DNA of 64,000 nt from Streptomyces griseochromogenes (GTDB lineage: Bacteria; Actinomycetota; Actinomycetes; Streptomycetales; Streptomycetaceae), in assembly GCF_001542625.1 (NCBI RefSeq), contig NZ_CP016279.1, positions 9,982,001 to 10,046,000 of the forward strand, given 5' to 3'. Shown piece after piece: positions 48,070-56,980 of the stretch. A program made the translations under genes and the position numbers. The notes below the pieces were generated by a model. The model did not search any database. It saw only the letters and a list, made by a program, of their open reading frames with translations, and was not told the origin of the DNA. The stretch's first letter is position 1. Every line of letters starts with the position of its first letter.

Positions 48070-48109
48070 GCCGGTGAGGGTGCCCCGTCCCCACGGATCC
48101 CTCACCGGC
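48070..48109 (-). terminator. Terminator hairpin of the MMPL gene
   Basis: GCCGGTGAGGG pairs perfectly with CCCTCACCGGC around an 18-nt loop, 20 bases beyond the MMPL stop on the minus strand. An A-rich stretch on the + strand (acaaaagaa) gives a U-run for the minus-strand transcript. Confidence 0.8.
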
Positions 48110-48129
48110 GGTCTTTCACGAGCGGTACG

Positions 48130-50349
48130 TCAGACGCGTACCAGTTCCCGCTCCCCGTCGGGGTCGGCGTCCTTGCGGTCGTCCGCCGTGCGCAGCCCCT
48201 CGCCCTCGACGTCGACGTTGGGCAGGGCGCGGTCCAGCCACCTCGGCAGCCACCATGCCTTCTTGCCGAGCAGCGCGAGCACCGCCGGGACGATGGCCAT
48301 GCGGACGATGAACGCGTCGAAGAAGACGGCGACGGCGAGGCCGAAGCCGATCATCTTGATCATCGACTCGCTGGAGCCGATGAAGCCGGAGAAGACGGCG
48401 ATCATGATGATCGCGGCGGCCGTGACGACGCGTGCGCTGTACTTGAAGCCGGTCACGACGGCCTGGCTGGGCTTCTCCCCGTGGACGTACGCCTCCCGCA
48501 TGCGGGTCACGAGGAACACCTCGTAGTCCATGGCGAGACCGAAGACCACGCCGACCATGAAGATCGGCATCATCGACATGATCGGGCCGGTCTGCTCGAC
48601 GTTGAACAGGCTGGACAGCCAGCCCCACTGGAAGACCGCGACCACGGCGCCGAGGGCCGCCAGCACGCTGAGCAGGAAGCCGAGGGCCGCCTTCAGCGGG
48701 ACGAGGATCGAGCGGAAGATCACGATCAGGAGGAGGAAGGCCAGGCCGACGACCAGGGCGAGGTACGGCAGCAGGGCGTCGTTCAGCTTCTGCGAGAAGT
48801 CGATGTTCATCGCCGTCGAGCCGGTGACCAGCACCTTCGCGTCGGTCGCCGAGGTGATGTCCGCGCCCTTGCCGCGGATGGCGTGCACCAGGTCCTCGGT
48901 GGTGGTCGAGGACGGCTTGGAGTCCGGGATGACGGTGATCGTCGCGGTGTCGCCGGCCTTGTTGGACATGGCCGGAGTGACCGTGACGACGTCCTTCAGG
49001 CCCTTGATCTCGTCGCCGACCTTGGTGAAGGCCGCCTTCGGGTTGTCGCTGCCCTTGGCGTCGACCACGACCATCAGGGGACCGTTGAAGCCCGGTCCGA
49101 AGCCTTCGGAGAGGAGGTCGTAGGCGCGGCGCTGGGTGGTGGAGACCGGCTGGGAGCCGTCGTCCGGCAGGCCGAGTTGCAGGGAGGCGGCCGGGACCGC
49201 CGCGGCGCCGAGGCCGATCACGCCGAGGAGGAGGACGGCGACCGGGCGCCGTACGACGAAGCTCGCCCAGCGGGTGCCCATGTTGGGGCGGTCCGCCTGC
49301 TTGGGCTTACGGCCACCGCCGAGCAGCTTGCTCTTCTCTCCGGCCGGCTTGATCTTGCGGCCCGCGTAGCCGAGCAGCGCCGGGATCAGGGTGAGGGCGA
49401 TGAGGACCGCGATGGCGACCGTACCCGCGGCCGCGACGCCCATCTTGGTCAGCATCGGGATGTCGACCACGGACAGGCCGACCAGGGCGATGACGACGGT
49501 CAGGCCCGCGAAGACCACCGCCGAGCCCGCCGTGCCGACGGCCCGTCCGGCCGCCTCCTCGCGCTCGCGGCCCTCGGCCAGTTCGGCGCGGTAGCGGGAG
49601 ACGATGAAGAGGGCGTAGTCGATGCCGACGGCGAGGCCGATCATCGAGGCCAGGGTGGAGGTGGTGGTGCCCAGGTCGAGGGCGTTCGCGAGCGCGGTGA
49701 TCGTGGAGACACCGATGCCGACGCCGATGATCGCGGTCAGCAGCGGGAATCCGGCCGCGAGCAGCGAGCCGAAGGTGATGACGAGGACGACCGCGGCGAC
49801 CGCGAGGCCGATGACCTCGCTGTTGCCGGTCTCGGGCGTCGCCTGGAGCGCGTCACCGCCGACCTCGACGGTGAGCCCGGCGTCCCGGGCGTCCTGCGCG
49901 GCCTTCTTCAGCGCGTCGCGGGAGGAGTCCTTCAACTCCATGCCGGAGACCTTGTACTTCACCGAGGCGTAGGCGATCCTGCCGTCCTTGCTGACGGCGT
50001 GCCCGGTGTAGGGGTCGGCGACGGAGACGACCTCGGAGCCGCTCTTCAGCTCCTTGACCGTCTTGTTCACGGCCGCCTTGTTGTCCGCGTCCGTCATCTT
50101 CTCGCCGCCCGGCGCCTTGAAGACGACCCGCGCGGTGGCGCCGTCGGCGCTCATCCCGGGGAATCGCTGTTCCAGCAGGTCGAAGGCCTTCTGGGCCTCG
50201 GTGCCGGGGATGGAGAACGACGAATTGCCGGCGGCCGGCGCGGAGGCGGCGCCCACCCCGGCGAGGGTGAGCAGCGCCACCCATATGAGTGCGACGAAGT
50301 GGCGTCGCCTGAAGGCGAGCCGGCCGAGTTTGTAGAGGAACGTGGCCAC
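48130..50349 (-). CDS. MMPL-family RND transporter
   Basis: The 739-aa protein has 11-12 TM helices in two halves, each with a large exported loop, typical of actinobacterial MMPL lipid or drug exporters. Residues GLAVGIDYALFIVSRYRAEL and GLAMDYEVFLVTRMREAYVHG carry the conserved Asp-Tyr proton relay in TM4 and TM10. TetR operator repeats upstream of the adjacent tetR gene suggest inducible efflux. Substrate unknown. Confidence 0.94.
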   Translation of the reverse strand: MATFLYKLGRLAFRRRHFVALIWVALLTLAGVGAASAPAAGNSSFSIPGTEAQKAFDLLEQRFPGMSADGATARVVFKAPGGEKMTDADNKAAVNKTVKELKSGSEVVSVADPYTGHAVSKDGRIAYASVKYKVSGMELKDSSRDALKKAAQDARDAGLTVEVGGDALQATPETGNSEVIGLAVAAVVLVITFGSLLAAGFPLLTAIIGVGIGVSTITALANALDLGTTTSTLASMIGLAVGIDYALFIVSRYRAELAEGREREEAAGRAVGTAGSAVVFAGLTVVIALVGLSVVDIPMLTKMGVAAAGTVAIAVLIALTLIPALLGYAGRKIKPAGEKSKLLGGGRKPKQADRPNMGTRWASFVVRRPVAVLLLGVIGLGAAAVPAASLQLGLPDDGSQPVSTTQRRAYDLLSEGFGPGFNGPLMVVVDAKGSDNPKAAFTKVGDEIKGLKDVVTVTPAMSNKAGDTATITVIPDSKPSSTTTEDLVHAIRGKGADITSATDAKVLVTGSTAMNIDFSQKLNDALLPYLALVVGLAFLLLIVIFRSILVPLKAALGFLLSVLAALGAVVAVFQWGWLSSLFNVEQTGPIMSMMPIFMVGVVFGLAMDYEVFLVTRMREAYVHGEKPSQAVVTGFKYSARVVTAAAIIMIAVFSGFIGSSESMIKMIGFGLAVAVFFDAFIVRMAIVPAVLALLGKKAWWLPRWLDRALPNVDVEGEGLRTADDRKDADPDGERELVRV

Positions 50350-50452
50350 GAGGGCGTACTCCCGGTCAGGTCGTGGGGTTCATCAGGGCAGGGGCGATCA
50401 GCCCGACGACGAGAGCGGTGACGTCAGGTGGTGAGCTTGCTGGGGAAAGGGT

Positions 50453-51064
50453 TCAGCGGGTGGTGACGCCGAGGGCGGGGAGGACCACGGCGTCGATGTA
50501 CGAAAGGAGGAAGGCCTGGGTCGGCGGCTGCTCGTCGATCAGCGAGCGGGCGGCGAATGCACCGATCATCATGTGCATCACATAGCCGACCGCCGGGTTG
50601 TCCGCGTGGACCTCACCCCGGTCGATCGCCCGTTGCAGCACACGGCCGAAGTGCGCCATCTCCGGATCGATCAGATGGTCCCGGAACGCCCGCAGGAGAT
50701 CAGGGTTGCCGTGCATCGCCATGGCCAGGCCCCGCATCAGCGCGGAGTTCTGCTCCATCTCGCAGTCGTCCGAACGCAGGGTGAGGGCGTGCAGGTCGCC
50801 CTTGAGCGACCCGGTGTCGATGTCCTCCAAGTCCTCCAGCGAGGGGCCCGGCTTGTTGTGCCGCACCGCCTTCGCCACCAGGTCGGCCTTGCCGCCCCAC
50901 TGGCGGTAGAGCGTGGCCTTGCTGGACCGGGTGCGGGCGGCCACGGCGTCCATGGTGAGGGCGTCGTAGCCGACTTCGCGGAGCAGGTCGAGCACGGCCT
51001 CGTACAACTCGGCCTCGCGCTCGGGCGTGATCCGACTGCGACGCGCGGCGGCGACCTCAGTCAT
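50453..51064 (-). CDS. TetR-family regulator of the MMPL transporter
   Basis: The 203-aa protein has the TetR HTH (LYEAVLDLLREVGYDALTMD, AVAARTRSSKATLYRQW) and a ligand domain ending DAVVLPALGV. It precedes the MMPL gene by 103 bp on the same strand, so the two are probably cotranscribed. Start ATG 51064 (AAGGGG upstream) is preferred to 51073. Two operator-like repeats lie just upstream. Confidence 0.92.
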   Translation of the reverse strand: MTEVAAARRSRITPEREAELYEAVLDLLREVGYDALTMDAVAARTRSSKATLYRQWGGKADLVAKAVRHNKPGPSLEDLEDIDTGSLKGDLHALTLRSDDCEMEQNSALMRGLAMAMHGNPDLLRAFRDHLIDPEMAHFGRVLQRAIDRGEVHADNPAVGYVMHMMIGAFAARSLIDEQPPTQAFLLSYIDAVVLPALGVTTR

Positions 51065-51088
51065 CTGTCTCACCCCTTCCTGCTCCGA

Positions 51089-51157
51089 ACGATACGGTTT
51101 CGTACGTGTAGAAAAGATACCGCAGGAGCGTGCGAAACGAAACAGTTTCGTACGTGT
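51089..51157. promoter_or_regulatory. Double TetR operator upstream of tetR-MMPL
   Basis: ACGAAAC-A-GTTTCGT (51137-51151) is a perfect 7-base inverted repeat. ACGATAC-G-GTTTCGT (51089-51103) differs at one base. Both continue into ACGTGT, so GTTTCGTACGTGT is a direct repeat 48 bp apart. The sites lie between tetR and the divergent tricorn gene. Confidence 0.8.
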
Positions 51158-51222
51158 CTTGGGTCACGGCTGTCGGTTCCGCATAAGTTGCTGGGCCCAC
51201 GCCCCCGGAAAAGCATGGGGAG

Positions 51223-54200
51223 GTGAGCTATCTCCGCTTTCCCCACCTCAGCGGCGACCTGCTGTGCTTCGTGACCGAGGACGACCTCTGGCTGACCGCC
51301 CTCGACGCCCCGGGCCGCGCCTGGCGGCTCACGGTGGACCGCACGAAGGCCGGCCATCCCCGCTTCTCTCCCGACGGCCGCCACATCGCCTACACGACCT
51401 GGCACAGCCTCGTGCCCGAGATCCACCTCGTCGGCGTCGACGGCGGACCCGCGCGGCAGCTGACGTACTGGGGCAGTACCGACACCCAGGTCCGCGGCTG
51501 GACACCCCCTGACGAGGACGGAAGAAGCGACATCCTCGCCGTCGCCTCCCACGGCGAGCCCTTCTCGTACTTCACCTGGGCCTACAAGGTCACCCCCGAC
51601 GGCGACCCCGGCCGCAAGCTGCCCTGGGGCCCGGTCTCCGACATCCAGGTCGCCGACATCGACGGCGAGCACAAGACCCTGCTGCTCACCGGCACCCCGC
51701 CGCACGAACCGGCGTCCTGGAAGCGGTACCGGGGCGGCGCCATGGGCCGGCTGTGGCTGCACGGACAGCGGCTGCTGCCGGACATCGGCGGGCACCTGGA
51801 AGCCCCCGTGTTCGTCGCCGGCCGCATCGCCTTCCTCTCCGACCACGAAGGCGTCGGGAACCTCTACTCCTGCGCGTACGACGGCTCCGACCTGCGCCGC
51901 CACACCGATCACGACGCGTTCTACGCCCGGCACCTCTCCGGCGACGGCACCCGGGTGGTCTACCAGTGCGCGGGCGACCTGTGGCTGGTGGACGGCTTCG
52001 CCCCCGACGCCGTGGCGCGCAAGCTCGACATCCGGCTCGGCGGCCCGCGCGCCGGGCGCCGGGCGTACCAGGTTCCGGCCGCCCAGCACGTGGACGGCAT
52101 CTCCGCGGACGAGACCGGCCGGGCCAGCGCCGTCGTCGTCCGCGGCAGCCTGCACTGGCTCACGCACCGGGACGGCCCGGCGCGCACCATCACGGACACG
52201 CCCGGCGTCCGGGTCCGGCTCCCGGAGATGCTCGGCTCGACCGGGCAGGTGGCGTATGTGACGGACGCCGAGGGCGAGGACGCCATCGAGATCGCCCAGC
52301 TGCCCCGCGCCACCGGCGACCGCGCCCCGCGCCGCCTCGCCTCCGGAAAGCTGGGACGGGTCCTGGAACTGGTCTGCGATCCGCTGGGCGAACGGCTGGC
52401 GATCGCGTCGCACGACGGCCGGCTGCTGCTGATCGACACGACGGAGGAGACGGAAGCGACGGAAGCGACGGAGGAGACGGAGGAAGCAGAGGAGACGGAG
52501 GAGGCGGGCGGGGAGGGCGCGGGGGACGCGACCGGCGAAACCGCCGAGGCCCCGGACAGCTCGGCCGCCGACCGCTCGAACGGTGAGGTCGCCGAGGTGA
52601 TCCGGTCCATCAACGGCCCCGTCCGCGACCTCGCCTTCTCCCCGGACGGCTCCTGGCTCACCTGGTCCCAGCCCGGCATCGGCCGCTCGCTCAGGCAGAT
52701 CAAGCTGGCCCGGATCAAGGACCGGCTCATCGTGGACGTCACCAACGGCCGCTTCGAGGACGAGAACCCCGTCTTCACCCGTGACGGCCGCTACCTCGCC
52801 TTCCTCTCCTGGCGCGGCTTCGACCCGGTGTACGACGTCCACACCGGCGACCTGTCCTTCCCGCTGGGCTGCCGCCCGTATCTGGTCCCGCTCTCCTCGG
52901 CGACCCCCTCCCCCTTCGCCCTGAACCCCGAGGGCCGCCCGGCCGCGGGCGGGCTCGATCCCGCCGAGGACGAGGAGACCGGCGAAGGCGGCACGGTGAC
53001 CGTGGAGGTGGAGGGCCTGGAGAACAGGGTGACGCCGTTCCCGGTCGTCGCCTCCAAGTACTCGGCGCTGCGCCCGGTGGCGGGCGGCGGCCTGGTCTGG
53101 ATGCGCTGGCCCATCTCCGGCGCGCTCGGCGAGACCTTCGTCAACCCGGCCGACATCAGCGGACGGCCGACGCTGGAGTACTTCAACATCACCAAGGCGA
53201 AGAGGTCCGAACTCGTCGACCACCTCGACTGGTTCGCGGTGAGCGGGGACGGGAGCCGGCTCGTGGTGGTGGACGAGGGCGACCTGCGGGCGGTGCCGTC
53301 CACCGAGTCCGGCGACAGTGACAGCACCGTGTGGATCGACCTGCGGCGCATCCTGCACCAGGTCGACCCGGCCGCCGAATGGCGCCAGTCCTACGAGGAG
53401 GCCGGCCGCCTCATCCGCGCCTACTTCTGGGACCCGGGCATGTGCGGCATCGACTGGGACGCGGTGCTCGACCAGTACCGGCCGCTCGTCGAACGGGTCG
53501 CCTCCCCCGACGAGTTCGCCGATCTGATGCGCGAGGTCCTGGGTGAGCTGGGCACCTCGCACGCCTACGTCACCGCCGCCCGCCGCAACGAGGGCCCGCC
53601 CCACTACCAGCGCTGGCAGGGCCTGCTCGGCGCCAACTTCGTCCACCGGGAGGGAGGCTGGACGGTCAAGCGCGTCCTGCCCGGCGACTCGTCCGACTCC
53701 AAGGCACGCTCGCCGCTGGCCGGTACGGGCATCCGGGACGGCGCCGTCCTGACCCACGTGGACGGCCGGCCGGTCGATCCGGTGGCGGGACCGTTTCCGC
53801 TGCTCGCCGGCTCGGGCGGTACGACCGTGGAGCTGACCTTTCTCCCGGCGGATCTCCCGGCGGAGGGGGACGCGAGGCGGACTGCCCGGCGGGTCGCCGT
53901 CGTCCCGCTCATCGACGACCGGCCGCTGCGCTACCAGGACTGGGTCGCCAAACGGCGGCAGGTCGTCCGGGAGCTGAGCGGCGGCAAGTGCGGCTATCTG
54001 CACATCCCCGACATGGGCGGCTCGGGCTGGGCCCAGTTCAACCGGGACCTGCGCATGGAGGTGTCCCGGCCGGCGCTGATCGTGGACGTGCGCGGCAACG
54101 CGGGCGGCCACATCAGCGAGCTCGTCATCGAGAAGCTGACCCGGACCATCCTGGGCTGGGACCTGACCCGCGACGCGCAGCCGGTGTCGTACACCTCGAA

Positions 54201-54615
54201 CGCGCCCCGGGGCCCGGTGGTGGCCCTGGCGGACGAGGCGACCTCCTCCGACGGCGACATGATCACCGCGGCCTTCAAGCTGCTGCGACTCGGGCCGGTC
54301 GTCGGCCAGCGCACCTGGGGCGGAGTCGTCGGCATGACGGGACGGCACCGCCTCGGCGACGGCACGGTGATCACGGTGCCGATGAACGCCGCCTGGTTCG
54401 ACGCCTACGGATGGTCCGTGGAGAACCACGGCGTCGCCCCCGACCTGGAGATCCTGCGCACCCCCCTGGACTGGGCGGAGGGCCGCCACGCCCAACTCGA
54501 CGACGCGGTCCAACTGGCCCTGGACCTCCTGGAGTCCAACCCCGCCGCAGTTCCCCCCGACTACAGCGACGCCCCCAACCGCACCCGCCCGAAACTGCCC
54601 CCGAGGACAACCTAG
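51223..54615 (+). CDS. Tricorn-type protease
   Basis: The 1130-aa cytosolic protease has N-terminal beta-propeller blades (FPHLSGDLLCFVTEDDLWL, RFSPDGRHIAYTTW, ~1-680), a PDZ domain (~760-850) and a C-terminal S41 peptidase core with RGNAGGHISELV and TSSDGDMITAAFK (nucleophile Ser near residue 1008). The first propeller is followed by an acidic Glu/Thr/Ala-rich linker (~405-455) encoded by a GACGGAG-type simple repeat. Tricorn degrades peptides released by larger proteases. The GTG start at 51223 has GGGGAGGTGAGC context. Confidence 0.93.
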   Translation: MSYLRFPHLSGDLLCFVTEDDLWLTALDAPGRAWRLTVDRTKAGHPRFSPDGRHIAYTTWHSLVPEIHLVGVDGGPARQLTYWGSTDTQVRGWTPPDEDGRSDILAVASHGEPFSYFTWAYKVTPDGDPGRKLPWGPVSDIQVADIDGEHKTLLLTGTPPHEPASWKRYRGGAMGRLWLHGQRLLPDIGGHLEAPVFVAGRIAFLSDHEGVGNLYSCAYDGSDLRRHTDHDAFYARHLSGDGTRVVYQCAGDLWLVDGFAPDAVARKLDIRLGGPRAGRRAYQVPAAQHVDGISADETGRASAVVVRGSLHWLTHRDGPARTITDTPGVRVRLPEMLGSTGQVAYVTDAEGEDAIEIAQLPRATGDRAPRRLASGKLGRVLELVCDPLGERLAIASHDGRLLLIDTTEETEATEATEETEEAEETEEAGGEGAGDATGETAEAPDSSAADRSNGEVAEVIRSINGPVRDLAFSPDGSWLTWSQPGIGRSLRQIKLARIKDRLIVDVTNGRFEDENPVFTRDGRYLAFLSWRGFDPVYDVHTGDLSFPLGCRPYLVPLSSATPSPFALNPEGRPAAGGLDPAEDEETGEGGTVTVEVEGLENRVTPFPVVASKYSALRPVAGGGLVWMRWPISGALGETFVNPADISGRPTLEYFNITKAKRSELVDHLDWFAVSGDGSRLVVVDEGDLRAVPSTESGDSDSTVWIDLRRILHQVDPAAEWRQSYEEAGRLIRAYFWDPGMCGIDWDAVLDQYRPLVERVASPDEFADLMREVLGELGTSHAYVTAARRNEGPPHYQRWQGLLGANFVHREGGWTVKRVLPGDSSDSKARSPLAGTGIRDGAVLTHVDGRPVDPVAGPFPLLAGSGGTTVELTFLPADLPAEGDARRTARRVAVVPLIDDRPLRYQDWVAKRRQVVRELSGGKCGYLHIPDMGGSGWAQFNRDLRMEVSRPALIVDVRGNAGGHISELVIEKLTRTILGWDLTRDAQPVSYTSNAPRGPVVALADEATSSDGDMITAAFKLLRLGPVVGQRTWGGVVGMTGRHRLGDGTVITVPMNAAWFDAYGWSVENHGVAPDLEILRTPLDWAEGRHAQLDDAVQLALDLLESNPAAVPPDYSDAPNRTRPKLPPRTT
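52436..52510 (+). repeat. Simple-sequence array in the tricorn acidic linker
   Basis: An imperfect run of GACGGAG/GGAAGC units in frame encodes alternating Thr, Glu and Ala. Its length could vary without disturbing the reading frame. Confidence 0.7.
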
Positions 54616-54644
54616 GGCCACTTGACGACGAGGGACGCGATAAA

Positions 54645-54701
54645 CAGGGGCGCGGGGCAGTATCGATATGCGGCTCCGCCGCGTGGGCGCGACCAGCCCC
54701 C
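54645..54701 (+). repeat. Dispersed Streptomyces intergenic repeat, copy 2
   Basis: Same element as 18083-18140 in inverted orientation. An identical 34-base core lies at 54668-54701 and a 14-base block at 54645-54658, with only the 9-10 bases between them different. Confidence 0.85.
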
Positions 54702-54743
54702 ACAGACCCGCGCCCGACAACGCACCGACACCACACAAAAAAC

Positions 54744-54775
54744 GCGGGGCACCCTGAAAACACAGGGCACCCCAC
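54744..54775. terminator. Probable hairpin terminator before the Gln-rich gene
   Basis: GCGGGGCACCCTG and CAGGGCACCCC pair with two mismatches around a short A-rich loop. A-rich tract ACACAAAAAA lies to the left, as expected of a minus-strand terminator's U-run for the gene at 54803-55042. Confidence 0.55.
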
Positions 54776-54802
54776 GTCACCGGCCAAAGCCGAGCGCAGC
54801 GG

Positions 54803-55042
<240 letters not shown>

Positions 55043-55136
55043 GTGGGTTCACTCCTGTAGTGAGTGAGGTGGGGGGGCGGCCCCTCGGGAGGGACCTCGA
55101 CCAGATTCACACGGGGGAACACAAGCCGCATTTCGA

Positions 55137-56021
55137 TCAGTTACGGTGCGTAGCCCGCGCCGCTTCGTCGGCCGCCCCACCTGCGCCGACGAGTCCGGAG
55201 CTCATCCCCTGCAGGCGAGGGGCGAACCGCTTCATCTCGCGCTGGCCCACGGATCCGATGAGCGCCGGCAGATATCCGCGCACCCCCTGCATGCCGCGCA
55301 GCCACCACTGTCCGTACACATGCGCCGAGCGCCGTTCGATCCCGGCGACGATCCGGTCCACCGCGGGCCCCAGCGGGTACGTCTTGTTCGACGGCCACGG
55401 CAGCCGCTGCCTCAGCTCCCGCATGACGTCGTCCTGGTCGGCGCCACGCACCATGTCGGTGTCGGTCCAGGACAGGTACGCGACGCCGACGCGCACGCCC
55501 TGGTAGCCGACCTCGGCGCGCAGGCTGTGCGCGTATGCCTCCACGCCCGACTTGGAGGCGCAGTACGCCGTCATCATCGGCGCCGGGGTGATCGCGGCGA
55601 GCGAGGCCACCTGCAGCAGATAGCCGCGGCTTTCCATGAGCACCGGCAGGAACGCCCGCGCGGTCACCGCCGAACCGATCAGGTTGACCTCGATCACGCG
55701 CCGCCAGGCCTGCGGGTCGGAGTCGACGAACGGACCCCCGCTGGCCACACCGGCGTTGGCGACCACGATGTCGACCTTCCCGAACCGCTCCTTCACCTCC
55801 CGCGCCACCCGGCTCATCGCCTCGTGGTCGGTGACGTCGGCGTACCAGTGCGCGCTGTCGCTGTGCAGCCGCTCGGAGACCTCCTTGAGAGCCTCCTCCT
55901 CCAGGCCGACGAGCGCCACCTTCGCGCCGCGCGCGGAGAGCTTGCGCGCGAGCAACTCGCCGACGCCGCGCGCCGCTCCGGTGACGACGGCGACCTGACC
56001 TTCGAGGCTGACCCTGCTCAT
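55137..56021 (-). CDS. SDR-family oxidoreductase
   Basis: The 294-aa classical short-chain dehydrogenase has the cofactor motif VVTGAARGVGELLARK, NAGVASGG, and the catalytic Ser-Tyr-Lys with YCASKSG (Tyr ~160). It is last in a coupled operon after a Baeyer-Villiger monooxygenase and an alpha/beta hydrolase. ATG 56021 overlaps the hydrolase stop. It is likely to oxidise or reduce an alcohol or ketone in the same pathway. Confidence 0.92.
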   Translation of the reverse strand: MSRVSLEGQVAVVTGAARGVGELLARKLSARGAKVALVGLEEEALKEVSERLHSDSAHWYADVTDHEAMSRVAREVKERFGKVDIVVANAGVASGGPFVDSDPQAWRRVIEVNLIGSAVTARAFLPVLMESRGYLLQVASLAAITPAPMMTAYCASKSGVEAYAHSLRAEVGYQGVRVGVAYLSWTDTDMVRGADQDDVMRELRQRLPWPSNKTYPLGPAVDRIVAGIERRSAHVYGQWWLRGMQGVRGYLPALIGSVGQREMKRFAPRLQGMSSGLVGAGGAADEAARATHRN

Positions 56022-56980
56022 GCGCCCTCCTTGATGTGCTGCGCGGGGGTGTTCCCCGGGACGGACTCGGGGGTGTTCCCCGTGATGTATGCGGTGACGA
56101 GTTCCCGGATCTTGCCGGTCACCAGTTCCGGAGCCTCGATGGGGGTCATGTGGCCGACGCCGGGCAGCTCGGTGAGGCCGACGCAGTGGGGCAGTCCGGC
56201 GACCAGTGCGTGGGCGTGCACGGGCGGCGTGAGCCGGTCGGACGCGCCGTGCACCACTTCGGTGGGCACGTGCAACTCGCGGACACCGTGGTCGAGATCG
56301 AGCGCCGCGAGCACGGCGGCCCAGGCGTGGCGTACGGCGCGCGGGCAGGCGTGCACGATCCGCGCGCACGTCTCCACCATGTGCGGGGCGGAACCGGAGC
56401 CCATGGTCGCGTACTTGAGGATGCGCTTGGCGACCGGCGTGACCGGGCCAAGGGGAGCGCGCGAGCCGATAATGCGCCCGGTGATCCAGGTGCGCACGCG
56501 CCCGGCGCGCAACGGCACCACCCGCGACTCCGTGACCAGCCGCGAGCTGCCGGTGCTGCACAGCAGGACGGCCGCGGCGTGTTCGCGGAAGCGGGGCCGG
56601 GCGGAGGCGGCCATGACCGTCATACCGCCCATGGAGTGCCCGACGATCAGGGCCTTCTCCTCGTGGGCGAGAGTCTGCGCGAGCACCGCTTCGAGGTCGT
56701 CCGCCAGCGCGCCGGTGGTGCACGCGGGGCTTGCGGGACTTCGTCCGTGCCCCCTCTGGTCGTACGCGATCACCCGGTGGTCCACCGCCAACTCCCGGAT
56801 CTGCGCGGCCCAGAAGGAGATCGAACAGGTCCAGCCGTGGGAGAGGACGACGCAGGGCGCGTCCTCGGGCCCGTGCACCTCGACGTGCAACCGCGCGCCG
56901 TCGGCGGAGACGACGGTCAGTTCGCGGGCGGGGACGGGCGGGGCGTAAGGGCCGAGGGCCACGGAGGTGATTCGACTCAT
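56018..56980 (-). CDS. Alpha/beta hydrolase
   Basis: The 320-aa protein has the oxyanion HGWTCSISFW and nucleophile elbow VGHSMGGM (Ser ~130), late Asp (GASDRLTPP) and His (GVGHMTPIE). It likely hydrolyses the ester made by the upstream monooxygenase. ATG 56980 overlaps the monooxygenase stop, and its own stop overlaps the SDR start. Confidence 0.92.
   Translation of the reverse strand: MSRITSVALGPYAPPVPARELTVVSADGARLHVEVHGPEDAPCVVLSHGWTCSISFWAAQIRELAVDHRVIAYDQRGHGRSPASPACTTGALADDLEAVLAQTLAHEEKALIVGHSMGGMTVMAASARPRFREHAAAVLLCSTGSSRLVTESRVVPLRAGRVRTWITGRIIGSRAPLGPVTPVAKRILKYATMGSGSAPHMVETCARIVHACPRAVRHAWAAVLAALDLDHGVRELHVPTEVVHGASDRLTPPVHAHALVAGLPHCVGLTELPGVGHMTPIEAPELVTGKIRELVTAYITGNTPESVPGNTPAQHIKEGA

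Noticed and set aside
54640..54730. A possible insertion sequence end at 54640-54730
   Set aside because: No transposase or terminal inverted repeats are present. The segment matches the dispersed non-coding repeat also found at 18083-18140.
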